Assembly (NCBI GenBank): GCA_007693785.1
Contig: RECY01000041.1
Location: 1-51,686, forward strand
Length of the DNA: 51,686 nucleotides
Direction of reading: 5' to 3'
Source of the DNA: Phycisphaerales bacterium
GTDB taxonomy: Bacteria > Planctomycetota > Phycisphaerae > Phycisphaerales > UBA1924
The notes under the pieces were generated by a model. The model searched no databases and was not told where the DNA came from. It saw only the letters and a program-made list of their open reading frames with translations. Below, in pieces: positions 26,621-34,210 of this stretch. Numbering within the stretch: position 1 is the stretch's first letter; each line of letters starts with the position of its first letter. The translations under genes were made by a program, and so were the position numbers.

Positions 26621-27339
26621 CGGCGGCGCCACGGACGCCCCCGGGTCGCGAAGCGATCCCGGTGGCAGCGGCGTCGCCGGAGCCAGCGGTGGAGCGGGAA
26701 CCAGAATCGAATTTGGAACCTCCTCGATCACCGGGGCCCGAGGTTCGCTCGGAGGGCGGTGCGCCAGAGGTAGAGACGCCACGACCCGGGTTTGGTGAGT
26801 CGACTCTAGAAGAACGATCCGGGAGCGACGGGCGGGACGCCCGTCCCACCGGGGACGGGGAGAAGCGATCGAGCGAGCCCAAGGCCACGGTCGATGTCTC
26901 GGATCTCCGCGCGGTCTGGGCGGCGGCGCTCGGGCTGGTGAGCAAGCCGATCGTCGCGACGGTGTACCGCGGGTGCGTGCTGGAGCGGGCCGAGGGCGGC
27001 GAGGCGCTGGTGCGCGTGCCCAGCGGCGTGGGGCTGACGTTCTTGCAGTTTCATCAAGCGCCGATGGAGGCCGCGTTGTCGCTGGCGCTGGGGCGGGACG
27101 TCACGATGACGCTCGCCCCGACGGAGGACGGGCCGCCGTTGCGGGCGAGCGCGTCGGCGTCGGAGACGCGAACGCCACCGGGGCGGGACGTCGAGCATCA
27201 CGACGGCTCCCGCGCGACGCCGACGGAGAACGCCGACACCACGCCGGAGATCGTCCGGCGCGCGATCGAGCTCTTCGGCGGCTCGGTCGCCGGGGTCCAC
27301 CGCAAGCGCGAACGACCCGATCCGGAAAGCTCGGCGTGA
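25478..27339 (+). CDS. dnaX: predicted tau form of DnaX made by -1 frameshift
   Basis: Joining the zero frame to the -1 frame at the A_AAA_AAA heptamer (shifted codons begin at 26614) gives 379 + 241 = 620 residues, close to E. coli tau (643). The tail starts with a Pro/Glu/Arg-rich linker (about 380-475). That linker contains an in-frame copy of a dispersed hairpin repeat, read as SDGRDARPTGDG. A compact domain follows (DLRAVWAAALGLVSKPIV, then VRVPSGVGLTFLQFHQ), then a low-complexity end. In E. coli the tau tail binds DnaB helicase and the polymerase alpha subunit. Independent translation of the tail is unlikely, as no start with a good ribosome site is seen. A sequencing error or transcriptional slippage remain alternatives. 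Confidence 0.75.
26608..26679 (+). promoter_or_regulatory. dnaX: predicted -1 ribosomal frameshift signal in dnaX
   Basis: The slippery heptamer A_AAA_AAA occupies 26608-26614; zero-frame codons read GCA AAA AAA GCC TGA. After a spacer of six bases, a 10-bp stem pairs 26621-26630 with 26670-26679 (one G-T pair). Inside it a second stem pairs 26641-26649 with 26653-26662 (one bulged T, GAA loop). Purine-rich GGAG and GGCGGAAG stretches lie upstream and might act like the internal Shine-Dalgarno of E. coli dnaX, although spacing is looser. Confidence 0.75.
26827..26845. repeat. 8-bp/GGA-loop hairpin inside the tau-coding linker
   Basis: GACGGGCG-GGA-CGCCCGTC, a perfect stem with the same 8+3+8 geometry as the copies at 23473, 23507, 27373 and 30282. 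It is followed by CCACC like the others. It is read through in frame as protein. Confidence 0.8.
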
Positions 27340-27372
27340 ATAACACGGGCAGCGGGCCTGCTTGCGGGCGGA

Positions 27373-27391
27373 CACAGGTCGGAGACCTGTG
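27373..27391. repeat. 8-bp/GGA-loop hairpin between dnaX and ybaB
   Basis: CACAGGTC-GGA-GACCTGTG. With flanks (27371-27401) it is identical over 31 bases to the copy at 23471-23501. It sits in the 118-base gap between the tau stop and ybaB. No T tract. Confidence 0.85.
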
Positions 27392-27457
27392 CCACCACGG
27401 ATCCCTGACACCGCCGGCCCCGGTGGGTCGCCGATCGGCGCGTGCTTAGGATTCAGC

Positions 27458-27832
27458 ATGTTCGACCAGTTCAAAATCATGGGTCAGGTCGCGGCGCTGA
27501 TGAAGGACAAGGAGCGTCTGCGCGAAGCGGGCGAGCGGATCAAGCGTGAGCTCGACGCGGTGCGTGTGGACGGCGAAGCCGGGGGCGGGGCGGTGCGTGT
27601 GACGGTCAGCGGCTCGCTGGTCGTGGTCGGCGTGCGCCTGGAGCCGGCGGTGGGCGCGGGGATCGGCAGCGACGACGCGAGCCGGGCGCAGGTGGAGACG
27701 CTGATCGCGGAGGCGACCAACGAGGCGATCCGCCGAGCGCGCGAGGAGGCGGCGCGGGTCATCGAGCGCGAGGCCGACGCGCTGGGCCTGCCCGCGATCC
27801 CGCCCGAGGTGCGAAAGCTGATCGGCTCGTGA
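27458..27832 (+). CDS. ybaB: YbaB/EbfC family nucleoid-associated protein
   Basis: A 124-residue DNA-binding protein of the YbaB/EbfC family, which forms pincer-like dimers and often lies beside dnaX and recR. It has the expected helix-sheet-helix order: MFDQFKIMGQVAALMKDKER, an amphipathic helix, a VRVTVSGSLVVVGVRLEP sheet and the ATNEAIRRAREEAA helix. The start is set by family similarity, with AGGA eight bases upstream. Placement after dnaX is the conserved order; recR has moved elsewhere. The stop overlaps the next start by four bases. Confidence 0.92.
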   Translation: MFDQFKIMGQVAALMKDKERLREAGERIKRELDAVRVDGEAGGGAVRVTVSGSLVVVGVRLEPAVGAGIGSDDASRAQVETLIAEATNEAIRRAREEAARVIEREADALGLPAIPPEVRKLIGS

Positions 27833-28611
27833 GCGCGGGGCTCGGGCCGTTCGCGTCGGTCGGCGTCGAGCACACGGGCGTTGTCCGCCTCGCGACGCCG
27901 GACAGCACGCGCGGGCTGACGCTGGGCGAGCTGCGCATCGAGATCGACGAATCGTGCGAGGCCGACGAGCCCACGCCTCCGGCTCTGGCGCGGTGGGAAG
28001 CGATGCGCCAAGAGCGCCCGCGCCTGTTCAACGGGCCGATCCTCGCGTTCGTCCGCTACGACGCGGGCGAGCGCACGGTCCACGCTCGCCGCGATCATTA
28101 CTTGAGCCTCGCGGTGCGCCCCGAGGTCGAGACGGGCGTCACACAGCTCTCGGTGACCGGGATTCTCACTGCGAGGGACGCGACGGGACGCGAGCACGTC
28201 TGCCTCGCGCGGCGCAGCGCCGAGACGCGGATCTATGACCGGATGTGGGAGCTCGCCCCCTCGGGCGGGCTCGACCCGCTCAGCGCCAGCATCTCGCGCA
28301 TGAACGGCGAGGACGCGTGGCGCCAGCTCCTGGTGGAAGTCGAGGAAGAGCTGGAGCTGAGCATCGCGCCGGACCCGGGGCGCGTCGTCGCCATCACGCA
28401 CGATGCGCTCGCCAACTCGTGCGACGTCTGCCTGCGCGTCGAGCTCGCCCGCCCGCTCGAGGACGTGATGGCGACGACCGGGCGACTCGGGTGGGAGTAC
28501 GAGACGACGCGATGGCTCGCGATCGACGACGTCCGCGCGTTCGATGCGCAGGACGCGGCCCGGATCATCCCGCCCACGCGGGCGCTGTTCCGGGTCCTCG
28601 GATGGGCATGA
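27829..28611 (+). CDS. Nudix-like hydrolase domain protein
   Basis: A 260-residue protein starting at GTG, overlapping the ybaB stop (GTGA), so probably translationally coupled. The middle (LSVTGILTARD through LELSIAP) resembles a Nudix fold. The box is degenerate: GGLDPLSAS, then EDAWRQLLVEVEEELELSI, where Glu residues that would hold magnesium are present but the REUxEExGU order is incomplete. The N-terminal 90 residues are unrelated to anything I recognise. Family resemblance is moderate; hydrolysis may be lost or altered. Confidence 0.6.
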   Translation: MSAGLGPFASVGVEHTGVVRLATPDSTRGLTLGELRIEIDESCEADEPTPPALARWEAMRQERPRLFNGPILAFVRYDAGERTVHARRDHYLSLAVRPEVETGVTQLSVTGILTARDATGREHVCLARRSAETRIYDRMWELAPSGGLDPLSASISRMNGEDAWRQLLVEVEEELELSIAPDPGRVVAITHDALANSCDVCLRVELARPLEDVMATTGRLGWEYETTRWLAIDDVRAFDAQDAARIIPPTRALFRVLGWA

Positions 28612-28695
28612 TCCGCACCGCCTCGCGAGACGCATCTCACACGCCCGCTCCAGCACGGGTGCCGCACACGCCCTACGGGCGCTTCAAGCACCCGC

Positions 28696-28701
28696 TAGAC
28701 T
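28696..28701 (+). promoter_or_regulatory. candidate -10 element TAGACT of pepA
   Basis: CTAGACT (28695-28701) lies 71 bases before the pepA ATG. The same heptamer occurs upstream of ptsI and ppdK. CTAG is normally rare in bacterial DNA. No convincing -35 box. Confidence 0.4.
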
Positions 28702-28772
28702 GACTCGTGCCCGTGCGCGCTGCGCGCGGCCGAAACGAGTGATTCCCGGTGTTTTTGCAGGAGGCCGAGCCC

Positions 28773-30254
28773 ATGTTCCAGTCTGTTTCCGTCAGCTCCC
28801 GCGCCGAGCCCGACGCCACCGTCCTCGCCGTCTTCAACGACAAGAAGCTCGACCCCCAGACCAAGGACCTCGACCCCGAAGGGCTCGTCGCCGACGCGCT
28901 CAAGCGGGCCGACGCCTCCGGCGAGTGCGCCAAGCTCACCGAGCTCTTCCCCGATCGCGCGGGGCACCAGCGCGTCATCGTCCTCGGGCTCGGCGACCGA
29001 AAAACGCTCAGCCACGCCTCCCTCCGCACCGCCTTCGCCGCCCTCGGGCGCAAGCTCGCCGCGTGCAACGCGCGAAACGTCCTCGTCGACATCCTCGGCC
29101 CGCTCGACGCCGCCGGGTTTGACCACGCCCGCGCCGGTGCGCTCCTCGGCGAAACGCTCGGCCTGCTCGCCTGGCACTATGACGGCCTCCGCGGCAACGC
29201 CACCGCCAAGCCCGACCGGCAGAAGCTCACGATCCAGGCCCCCGCCGACGACTTCCTCGCCGGCGTCACCCGCGGGCTCGGCATCGCCGAGAGCACCAAC
29301 TACGCCCGCACCCTCAGCCAGACCCCGCCCAACATCGCCAACCCGACGTGGATCGCCGCCGAGGCGAAACGACTCGCACGCAAGACCGGGCTCACCTGCA
29401 CCGTGCTCTCGGGCGAGCAGCTCGAAAAAGAACGCCTCCACGGCATCGCGACCGTCGGCGCCGCGAGCAACCACAAGCCCTGCCTCATCCGCCTCGAGTA
29501 CAAGCCCAAGCGCGGGCGCAGCGCCAAGCCGGCCGTCCTGGTCGGCAAGACCGTGACCTACGACACCGGCGGGCTCAGCCTTAAGATCAGCGGCGGCATG
29601 GTCGGCATGAAGCGCGACAAGGACGGCGGGTGCGCCGTCCTCGGCGCGATGCACGCCGTCGCGACCGTCATCCAGCCCGATCGCCCCGTCGTCGCCCTCC
29701 TCGCGGTCGCCGAGAACAGCATCTCCGACGAGGCCTACCGACCCGACGACGTCATCACCTTCCGCAACGGCGTCACCGTGGAGGTCACCAATACCGACGC
29801 CGAGGGCCGCCTCGTCCTCGCTGACGCGCTCATCTGGGCCCACGAAAAAGAGAAGCCCGCGTACGTCGTCGACGTCGCCACCCTCACCGGCGGCGTCGTC
29901 GTCGCGCTCGGCAAGGTCTTCGCCGGCTACTGGTGCGACGACGAGGGCCTGCGCACCCAGCTCGAAGCCGCGGCCGACGCCGGCGGCGAAGCGATCTGGC
30001 GCCTCCCCCATCACAACGACTACCGCGAGATGATGCGCAGCCCCATCGCCGACATCGTCAACAGCGCCCCCGTCCGCGAAGCACACCCCATCCAGGGCGC
30101 GGCCTTCCTCAGCTACTTCTGCGACGGCTCCTGCCCATGGGCCCACATCGACATCGCCGGCACACACGCCACCGCCAAAGACGCCGGCCCCTTCATCCCC
30201 GGCCCCACCGGCTTCGGCGTCCGACTCCTCGCCGAACTCCTCGAACAACACTGA
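28773..30254 (+). CDS. pepA: leucyl aminopeptidase, M17 family
   Basis: Cytosolic two-metal aminopeptidase, 493 residues. The C-terminal catalytic domain has VGKTVTYDTGGLSLK (metal-binding Lys and Asp), the active-site stretch KRDKDGGCAVLG and the family signature NTDAEGRLVLADAL. The N-terminal macro-like domain is shorter and less conserved, as usual. The ATG at 28773 has AGGAGG nine bases upstream; an ATG-less extension of eight codons is dismissed. Single gene with its own candidate promoter and a terminator-like hairpin downstream. Confidence 0.96.
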   Translation: MFQSVSVSSRAEPDATVLAVFNDKKLDPQTKDLDPEGLVADALKRADASGECAKLTELFPDRAGHQRVIVLGLGDRKTLSHASLRTAFAALGRKLAACNARNVLVDILGPLDAAGFDHARAGALLGETLGLLAWHYDGLRGNATAKPDRQKLTIQAPADDFLAGVTRGLGIAESTNYARTLSQTPPNIANPTWIAAEAKRLARKTGLTCTVLSGEQLEKERLHGIATVGAASNHKPCLIRLEYKPKRGRSAKPAVLVGKTVTYDTGGLSLKISGGMVGMKRDKDGGCAVLGAMHAVATVIQPDRPVVALLAVAENSISDEAYRPDDVITFRNGVTVEVTNTDAEGRLVLADALIWAHEKEKPAYVVDVATLTGGVVVALGKVFAGYWCDDEGLRTQLEAAADAGGEAIWRLPHHNDYREMMRSPIADIVNSAPVREAHPIQGAAFLSYFCDGSCPWAHIDIAGTHATAKDAGPFIPGPTGFGVRLLAELLEQH

Positions 30255-30281
30255 GCCGCGACCCCCTACAAAACCGCATGG

Positions 30282-30300
30282 CACGGGCGTCCCGCCCGTG
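30282..30300. repeat. 8-bp/GGA-loop hairpin after pepA
   Basis: CACGGGCG-TCC-CGCCCGTG on the plus strand; the GGA loop is on the minus strand, so this copy is inverted relative to the others. It lies 28 bases after the pepA stop. Confidence 0.8.
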
Positions 30301-30334
30301 GCTGCAACCCTTCCCATTCATCCAAACCCCACCC

Positions 30335-30366
30335 AGCCCGAGGCATCAGGCCTCGGGCTATTTCTT
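30335..30366 (+). terminator. probable pepA terminator
   Basis: A perfect 10-bp stem AGCCCGAGGC / GCCTCGGGCT (30335-30344 with 30350-30359) with a five-base loop is followed by ATTTCTT. The T tract is interrupted, so termination efficiency is uncertain. Confidence 0.6.
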
Positions 30367-30383
30367 AGCCACCGTGCGGCGTG

Positions 30384-32297
30384 CTACACGCGCATCGCCT
30401 CACGGAGGTGCTCATCGAGCCAGCGCACGGCAGCTGCGGTCTGGTCGCCGCTGCCCAGGACGGCCGCGTCGGCGGCGAGCAGCGCGGGCTGGTCGCCGGG
30501 CTCGCTCCGCCCCGGTCGCCCGCGTCGGACCAGGCTCCGCAGCGCGGGCGTCGAGTACAGCAGCGGCACGCGGGCGGCCGCCGCCAGGCGCACGACGCGC
30601 GACTCGGCCTGCGCCAACCGCGCGCTCCCCGTCTCCACCGCCAGGTCCCCGCGCGAGAGCAGCACCGCGCACCCCGCCCAGCGCAGCGCGCCGAGCAGCA
30701 GCGCGTCCAGCGCGTCCACCATCCGCTGCGTCTCCACCGTCAGCACCAGCCCCGGGAGCGCGCGCCCCGCGGGCAGGTGCGCACGCAGGCGGCTCTCGAT
30801 CAGGTCCAAATCGGCGGCGTCGCGGCAGAAGGCGATGCCGACCGCGTCGGCGTGGGCCGCCGCGAACGCGAGGGCGCGCTCGTCGCGTTCGCTGAGCAGC
30901 GGGATGCTCGTCGCGGTGTCGGGCAGGTGGATCGGCCGGTCGGCAGCCAGTCGCTCCGTTGCGCGCCGCGTGCGCACGACCTCCAGCTCCGCGCCCGCCT
31001 CGTTGGTGCGCACGCATCGGGTTTCGAGGCGACCTTCGTCGAAGAGCACGCGCGCGCCGGGCGAAAGGTCGTCGATGACGCCGGGGAGCGTGCAGGCGAT
31101 CCGCGCCGGCGTGCGCCCGTCGCGCTCACCGGGGCGGCCCGGGGTCTGAGATCTCGTGAGAAACAGGCGGTCGCCGACACGGAGCGGGATGGGGCGCTCG
31201 CCCGCGGGCAGCTCGCCGACGCGCGCCTCGGGCGGGCGCGAGCCGGGTTGCTCGAGCGTGAGCGGGAGCCCGGGCGTGAGGTAGGTGGAGCGGTTGCAGA
31301 GGGCGTGCCGCTCGTCGCGGGGCGCGGCGCGTGGGTCGCCCGCGACGACAACGAGCGTGCGTCGTCGCCCGCGCGCGTCGGTGACGCTCAGGCGGTCGCC
31401 GTGCTGGAGCGTGTCGAGAAACGTGCGCGCGAGTGGCAGGCAGGCCACATCGGCCTGCGTGCTGTGCGCGTCTGGCGCGCCGTCCTCGCTCGCGACAAGG
31501 CGAACGCGCCCGGGCGCAACAACGTGCCCGACGGCGTCTCGCTCCGGGCGGATGCGCACAACGCCCGGGCCCGGCTCGATCGCGCCCGTGCGCAAACGCG
31601 GCCCAGGAATCGTGACCAGCAGCGGCACGCGACGCTCGCGCTCGCCGCGCCGCAGATTGGTCGCCAGCGCGGGCCAGTCGCGCTCCCCCGCCCGCGCGGT
31701 GTTCAGACGTGCCGCGTCCATCCCCGCCTGGCAGAGTTCTTCCACGACCGCCGCCCCGCGCTCGCCGGCGGCCTCGGGGGGCAGCGTCGCGACGATCCGC
31801 GTCGGGCGCGGGCAAGGGGCGAGCAGCGCGTCGGCGGCCTGCCGGCGTGCGAGCCGCCCCGCGCGCTCGTCGCCCGGCGCGGGCGGGGCCGGGGCGTCGG
31901 CGACGGGTTCCCCGGCGAGCGCGGCGCACGCGAGGATCGCGGCGTCGGTCGCCGCCAGCACGCCGGCGGGCGCAAGCGTGGGCGTCCGCACGCCGAGGCG
32001 GGCGCACAGCTCGTCCAGTTCGTGCAGGTCGATCCCGCCCGCCCCGCGATGCCCGATCGCGTCGAGGGCCGCCGCGTGGAGCAGGTTCCGGGCGCCGCCC
32101 CGCACGCTCGCCGCCACGCGGAGGCAGTCCTCGCCCCGCGCCCGCTCGCCCTCGACGCACCGCGTGCGCACGAGACGGAGCAGCGCAAGGCAACGGGCCG
32201 CGAGTGCGGGCGTCCCGGGCTCGTCGGCTTCGGGCCTGGCAACCTCAGGCTGGGGCGGCTGGATGGGGCGGTCGGTCTCGGGCATCGCGTGGTGCAT
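30384..32297 (-). CDS. divergent long-form pyruvate-kinase-like protein
   Basis: A 637-residue protein resembling the long bacterial pyruvate-kinase family with an extra N-terminal domain (GARNLLHAAALDA, residues about 68-115). Barrel landmarks are recognisable: RIVATLPPEAA, LCQAGMDAARLNTA (PK: aGmxvaRxN), IPGPRLRTG (PK: GPKIRTG) and LLSRGDLAVETG (PK: ARGDLGVE). The conserved SKIEN segment carrying the catalytic Lys reads LTVET, so the Lys is Thr while the metal-binding Glu remains. Alanine/arginine bias is strong. It may be a non-canonical kinase, an altered phosphotransferase or catalytically dead. ATG at 32285 is an alternative start. It is divergent from gatC. Confidence 0.7.
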   Translation of the reverse strand: MHHAMPETDRPIQPPQPEVARPEADEPGTPALAARCLALLRLVRTRCVEGERARGEDCLRVAASVRGGARNLLHAAALDAIGHRGAGGIDLHELDELCARLGVRTPTLAPAGVLAATDAAILACAALAGEPVADAPAPPAPGDERAGRLARRQAADALLAPCPRPTRIVATLPPEAAGERGAAVVEELCQAGMDAARLNTARAGERDWPALATNLRRGERERRVPLLVTIPGPRLRTGAIEPGPGVVRIRPERDAVGHVVAPGRVRLVASEDGAPDAHSTQADVACLPLARTFLDTLQHGDRLSVTDARGRRRTLVVVAGDPRAAPRDERHALCNRSTYLTPGLPLTLEQPGSRPPEARVGELPAGERPIPLRVGDRLFLTRSQTPGRPGERDGRTPARIACTLPGVIDDLSPGARVLFDEGRLETRCVRTNEAGAELEVVRTRRATERLAADRPIHLPDTATSIPLLSERDERALAFAAAHADAVGIAFCRDAADLDLIESRLRAHLPAGRALPGLVLTVETQRMVDALDALLLGALRWAGCAVLLSRGDLAVETGSARLAQAESRVVRLAAAARVPLLYSTPALRSLVRRGRPGRSEPGDQPALLAADAAVLGSGDQTAAAVRWLDEHLREAMRV

Positions 32298-32318
32298 CGT
32301 ACATGCGTACGCCGCGGG

Positions 32319-32324
32319 TACACT
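32319..32324 (+). promoter_or_regulatory. -10-like TACACT before gatC
   Basis: TACACT ends eight bases before the gatC ATG. The sequence GTACACT is the same as at dnaX. A near-leaderless message is implied; no -35 box is visible. Confidence 0.35.
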
Positions 32325-32332
32325 CGCCCGAG

Positions 32333-32713
32333 ATGCAAGAGCATGAAACCAATACGTCGGGTGACGGGGCGAGCGAGCGGCTTAAGGCGCTGGAGCCGCT
32401 GACGTCCGAGCGCGTGCGCCGGATCGCGGCCCTGAGCCGCCTGGAGCTCAGCGAGGCGGACGTGGAGACGGAGCGCGTGCGTCTGGCGGCCCTGCTCGGC
32501 TACGTCGAGCGCCTGCGGGCGGTGCCGATCGAGGACGTGCCCGGCACCGAGGGCGACGCGCCGGGGGCGAGCGAGGACGATCGCCCGGTCGGCCCGCTCG
32601 CGCCGGACGAGCCCGGGGAGGTGCTCGGCGTGGAGGTGTTGGGGCGGATGTCGCCGGACTCGGTGGGGGCGTACTTCAGGGTGCCGCGGGTGTTGGGCGA
32701 GGGCGGGGCGTGA
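32333..32713 (+). CDS. gatC: Asp/Glu-tRNA amidotransferase subunit C
   Basis: Small 126-residue scaffold of the GatCAB amidotransferase. The conserved helix is VRRIAALSRLELSEADVE, followed by the leucine-rich YVERLRAVPIEDVPGTE belt and the Asp-Glu loop that wraps GatA. The C-terminal VGAYFRVPRVLGE matches the family end (YFxVPRVL). It carries about 20 extra N-terminal residues. The stop overlaps the gatA start by four bases, giving tight coupling. gatB is not in this window. Confidence 0.92.
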   Translation: MQEHETNTSGDGASERLKALEPLTSERVRRIAALSRLELSEADVETERVRLAALLGYVERLRAVPIEDVPGTEGDAPGASEDDRPVGPLAPDEPGEVLGVEVLGRMSPDSVGAYFRVPRVLGEGGA

Positions 32714-34182
32714 GCGGGGCGTTCGAGATCGCCTCGGGCGTGCGCACGGGCGCGGTCCGCGCGCAGGACGCGGCCGCCGACGCGCTGCGCCGTGCGCGGG
32801 AAGATATCGACGCGGGCGAGGACGGCCTGCACGCGGTGCTGCAGATGTTCGAGGATCGCGCGATGGCGTCGGCCGAGGCGATCGACGCACGCGTCGCCCG
32901 CGGCGAAGACCCCGGCCCGCTCGCGGGCGTGCCGGTCCTCGTCAAGGACAACATCTGCACCGGCTTCGGGCGCACGACGTGCGGGAGCCGGTTTCTGGAG
33001 CGCTACGAGAGCCCGTTCAGCGCAACGTGCGTCGAGCGCCTGGAGAGCGCGGGCGCGGTCGTCATCGGCAAGACCAACCTCGACGAATTCGGCATGGGTT
33101 CGAGCGGGGAGCACTCGGCGTTCGGCCCGACGCGTCACCCGCTCGACCGCGAGCGCGTGCCGGGGGGGAGCAGCAGCGGCTCGGCAGCCGCGGTCGGCGC
33201 GGGGATCGCGCCCGTCGCGCTCGGGAGCGACACCGGCGGCTCGGTGCGTCAGCCCGCGTCGTTCTGCGGGCTCGTGGGGCTCAAGCCGACGTACGGGCGT
33301 GTGAGCCGCTGGGGCTTGGTCGCGTTCGCCAGCAGCCTCGATCAGGTCGGCGTGCTGAGCGCGAGCGTGCGCGACGCGGCCCTCACGCTCTCGTCGATCG
33401 CCGGGCACGACCCGCGCGACAGCACCAGCAGCGCACACCCAAGCGAGGACTTCACGCGCGAGCTCGCCCAGACGCTCGATGGCATCCGCGTCGGTGTGCC
33501 AAAGCTCGCGTCGGCGTCGCAGAACCACCCGAGCGTGCACGACGCGATCGAGCGCACGAAGACGGCGCTGCAAGCCCGCGGCGTCCAAATCGTGCCGATC
33601 GAGCTGCCCTCGCTCGAGCAGGCGGTGCCCGCGTATTACGTCATCGCCCCCGCCGAGGCGTCGAGCAACCTCGCCCGCTTCGACGGCGTGCGCTACGGGC
33701 GGCGGGCCGCCCTCCAGCCCGGCGAAGGGCTCGACGTGCTCTACAAGCGCTCGCGCACCGAGGGCTTCGGCGAAGAGGTCCGCCGCCGGATCATGCTCGG
33801 GACGCACGTGCTCAGCAGCGGCTACTACGACGCGTACTACGAGACCGCGATGCGCGTCCGGCGCGTCATCGCGCGCGAGTTCACCGGCGTTTGTGCGGAA
33901 AACGGCGTGTGCGACGCGGTGCTGATGCCGACCACGCCGGGCCCCGCGTTCCGCCTCGGCGAGAAGACCACCGACCCGCTCGCGCTCTGGCTCGAGGACG
34001 TCTACACGACGCCCGCCAACCTCGCCGGGCTCCCGGCGATCAGCGTGCCCGCCGGCTTCACCGAGGGCACCGACACCGGCGGCGTCCGCCTGCCGATCGG
34101 CGTGCAGCTCATCGGGCGAGCGTTCGATGAGGCGCGGCTCTGCCGCATCGCGCACGCGATCGAGGTGAGCGCACAGTCCTGA
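32710..34182 (+). CDS. gatA: Asp/Glu-tRNA amidotransferase subunit A
   Basis: The glutaminase/amidase subunit that releases ammonia to amidate mischarged Asp-tRNA-Asn or Glu-tRNA-Gln. The 490-residue amidase-signature protein has the full Ser-cisSer-Lys triad: Lys79 in VLVKDN, the serine cluster 154-156 in PGGSSSGSA, and nucleophile Ser178 in DTGGSVRQPASF. The GTG start overlaps the gatC stop (GTGA). Since glnS is present about 9 kb away, the complex may serve mainly tRNA-Asn; that is an inference. It is convergent with a CPBP protease gene 28 bases away. Confidence 0.95.
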   Translation: MSGAFEIASGVRTGAVRAQDAAADALRRAREDIDAGEDGLHAVLQMFEDRAMASAEAIDARVARGEDPGPLAGVPVLVKDNICTGFGRTTCGSRFLERYESPFSATCVERLESAGAVVIGKTNLDEFGMGSSGEHSAFGPTRHPLDRERVPGGSSSGSAAAVGAGIAPVALGSDTGGSVRQPASFCGLVGLKPTYGRVSRWGLVAFASSLDQVGVLSASVRDAALTLSSIAGHDPRDSTSSAHPSEDFTRELAQTLDGIRVGVPKLASASQNHPSVHDAIERTKTALQARGVQIVPIELPSLEQAVPAYYVIAPAEASSNLARFDGVRYGRRAALQPGEGLDVLYKRSRTEGFGEEVRRRIMLGTHVLSSGYYDAYYETAMRVRRVIAREFTGVCAENGVCDAVLMPTTPGPAFRLGEKTTDPLALWLEDVYTTPANLAGLPAISVPAGFTEGTDTGGVRLPIGVQLIGRAFDEARLCRIAHAIEVSAQS

Positions 34183-34210
34183 CCACCGTGCCACGGGAGA
34201 GATTTTGGCT

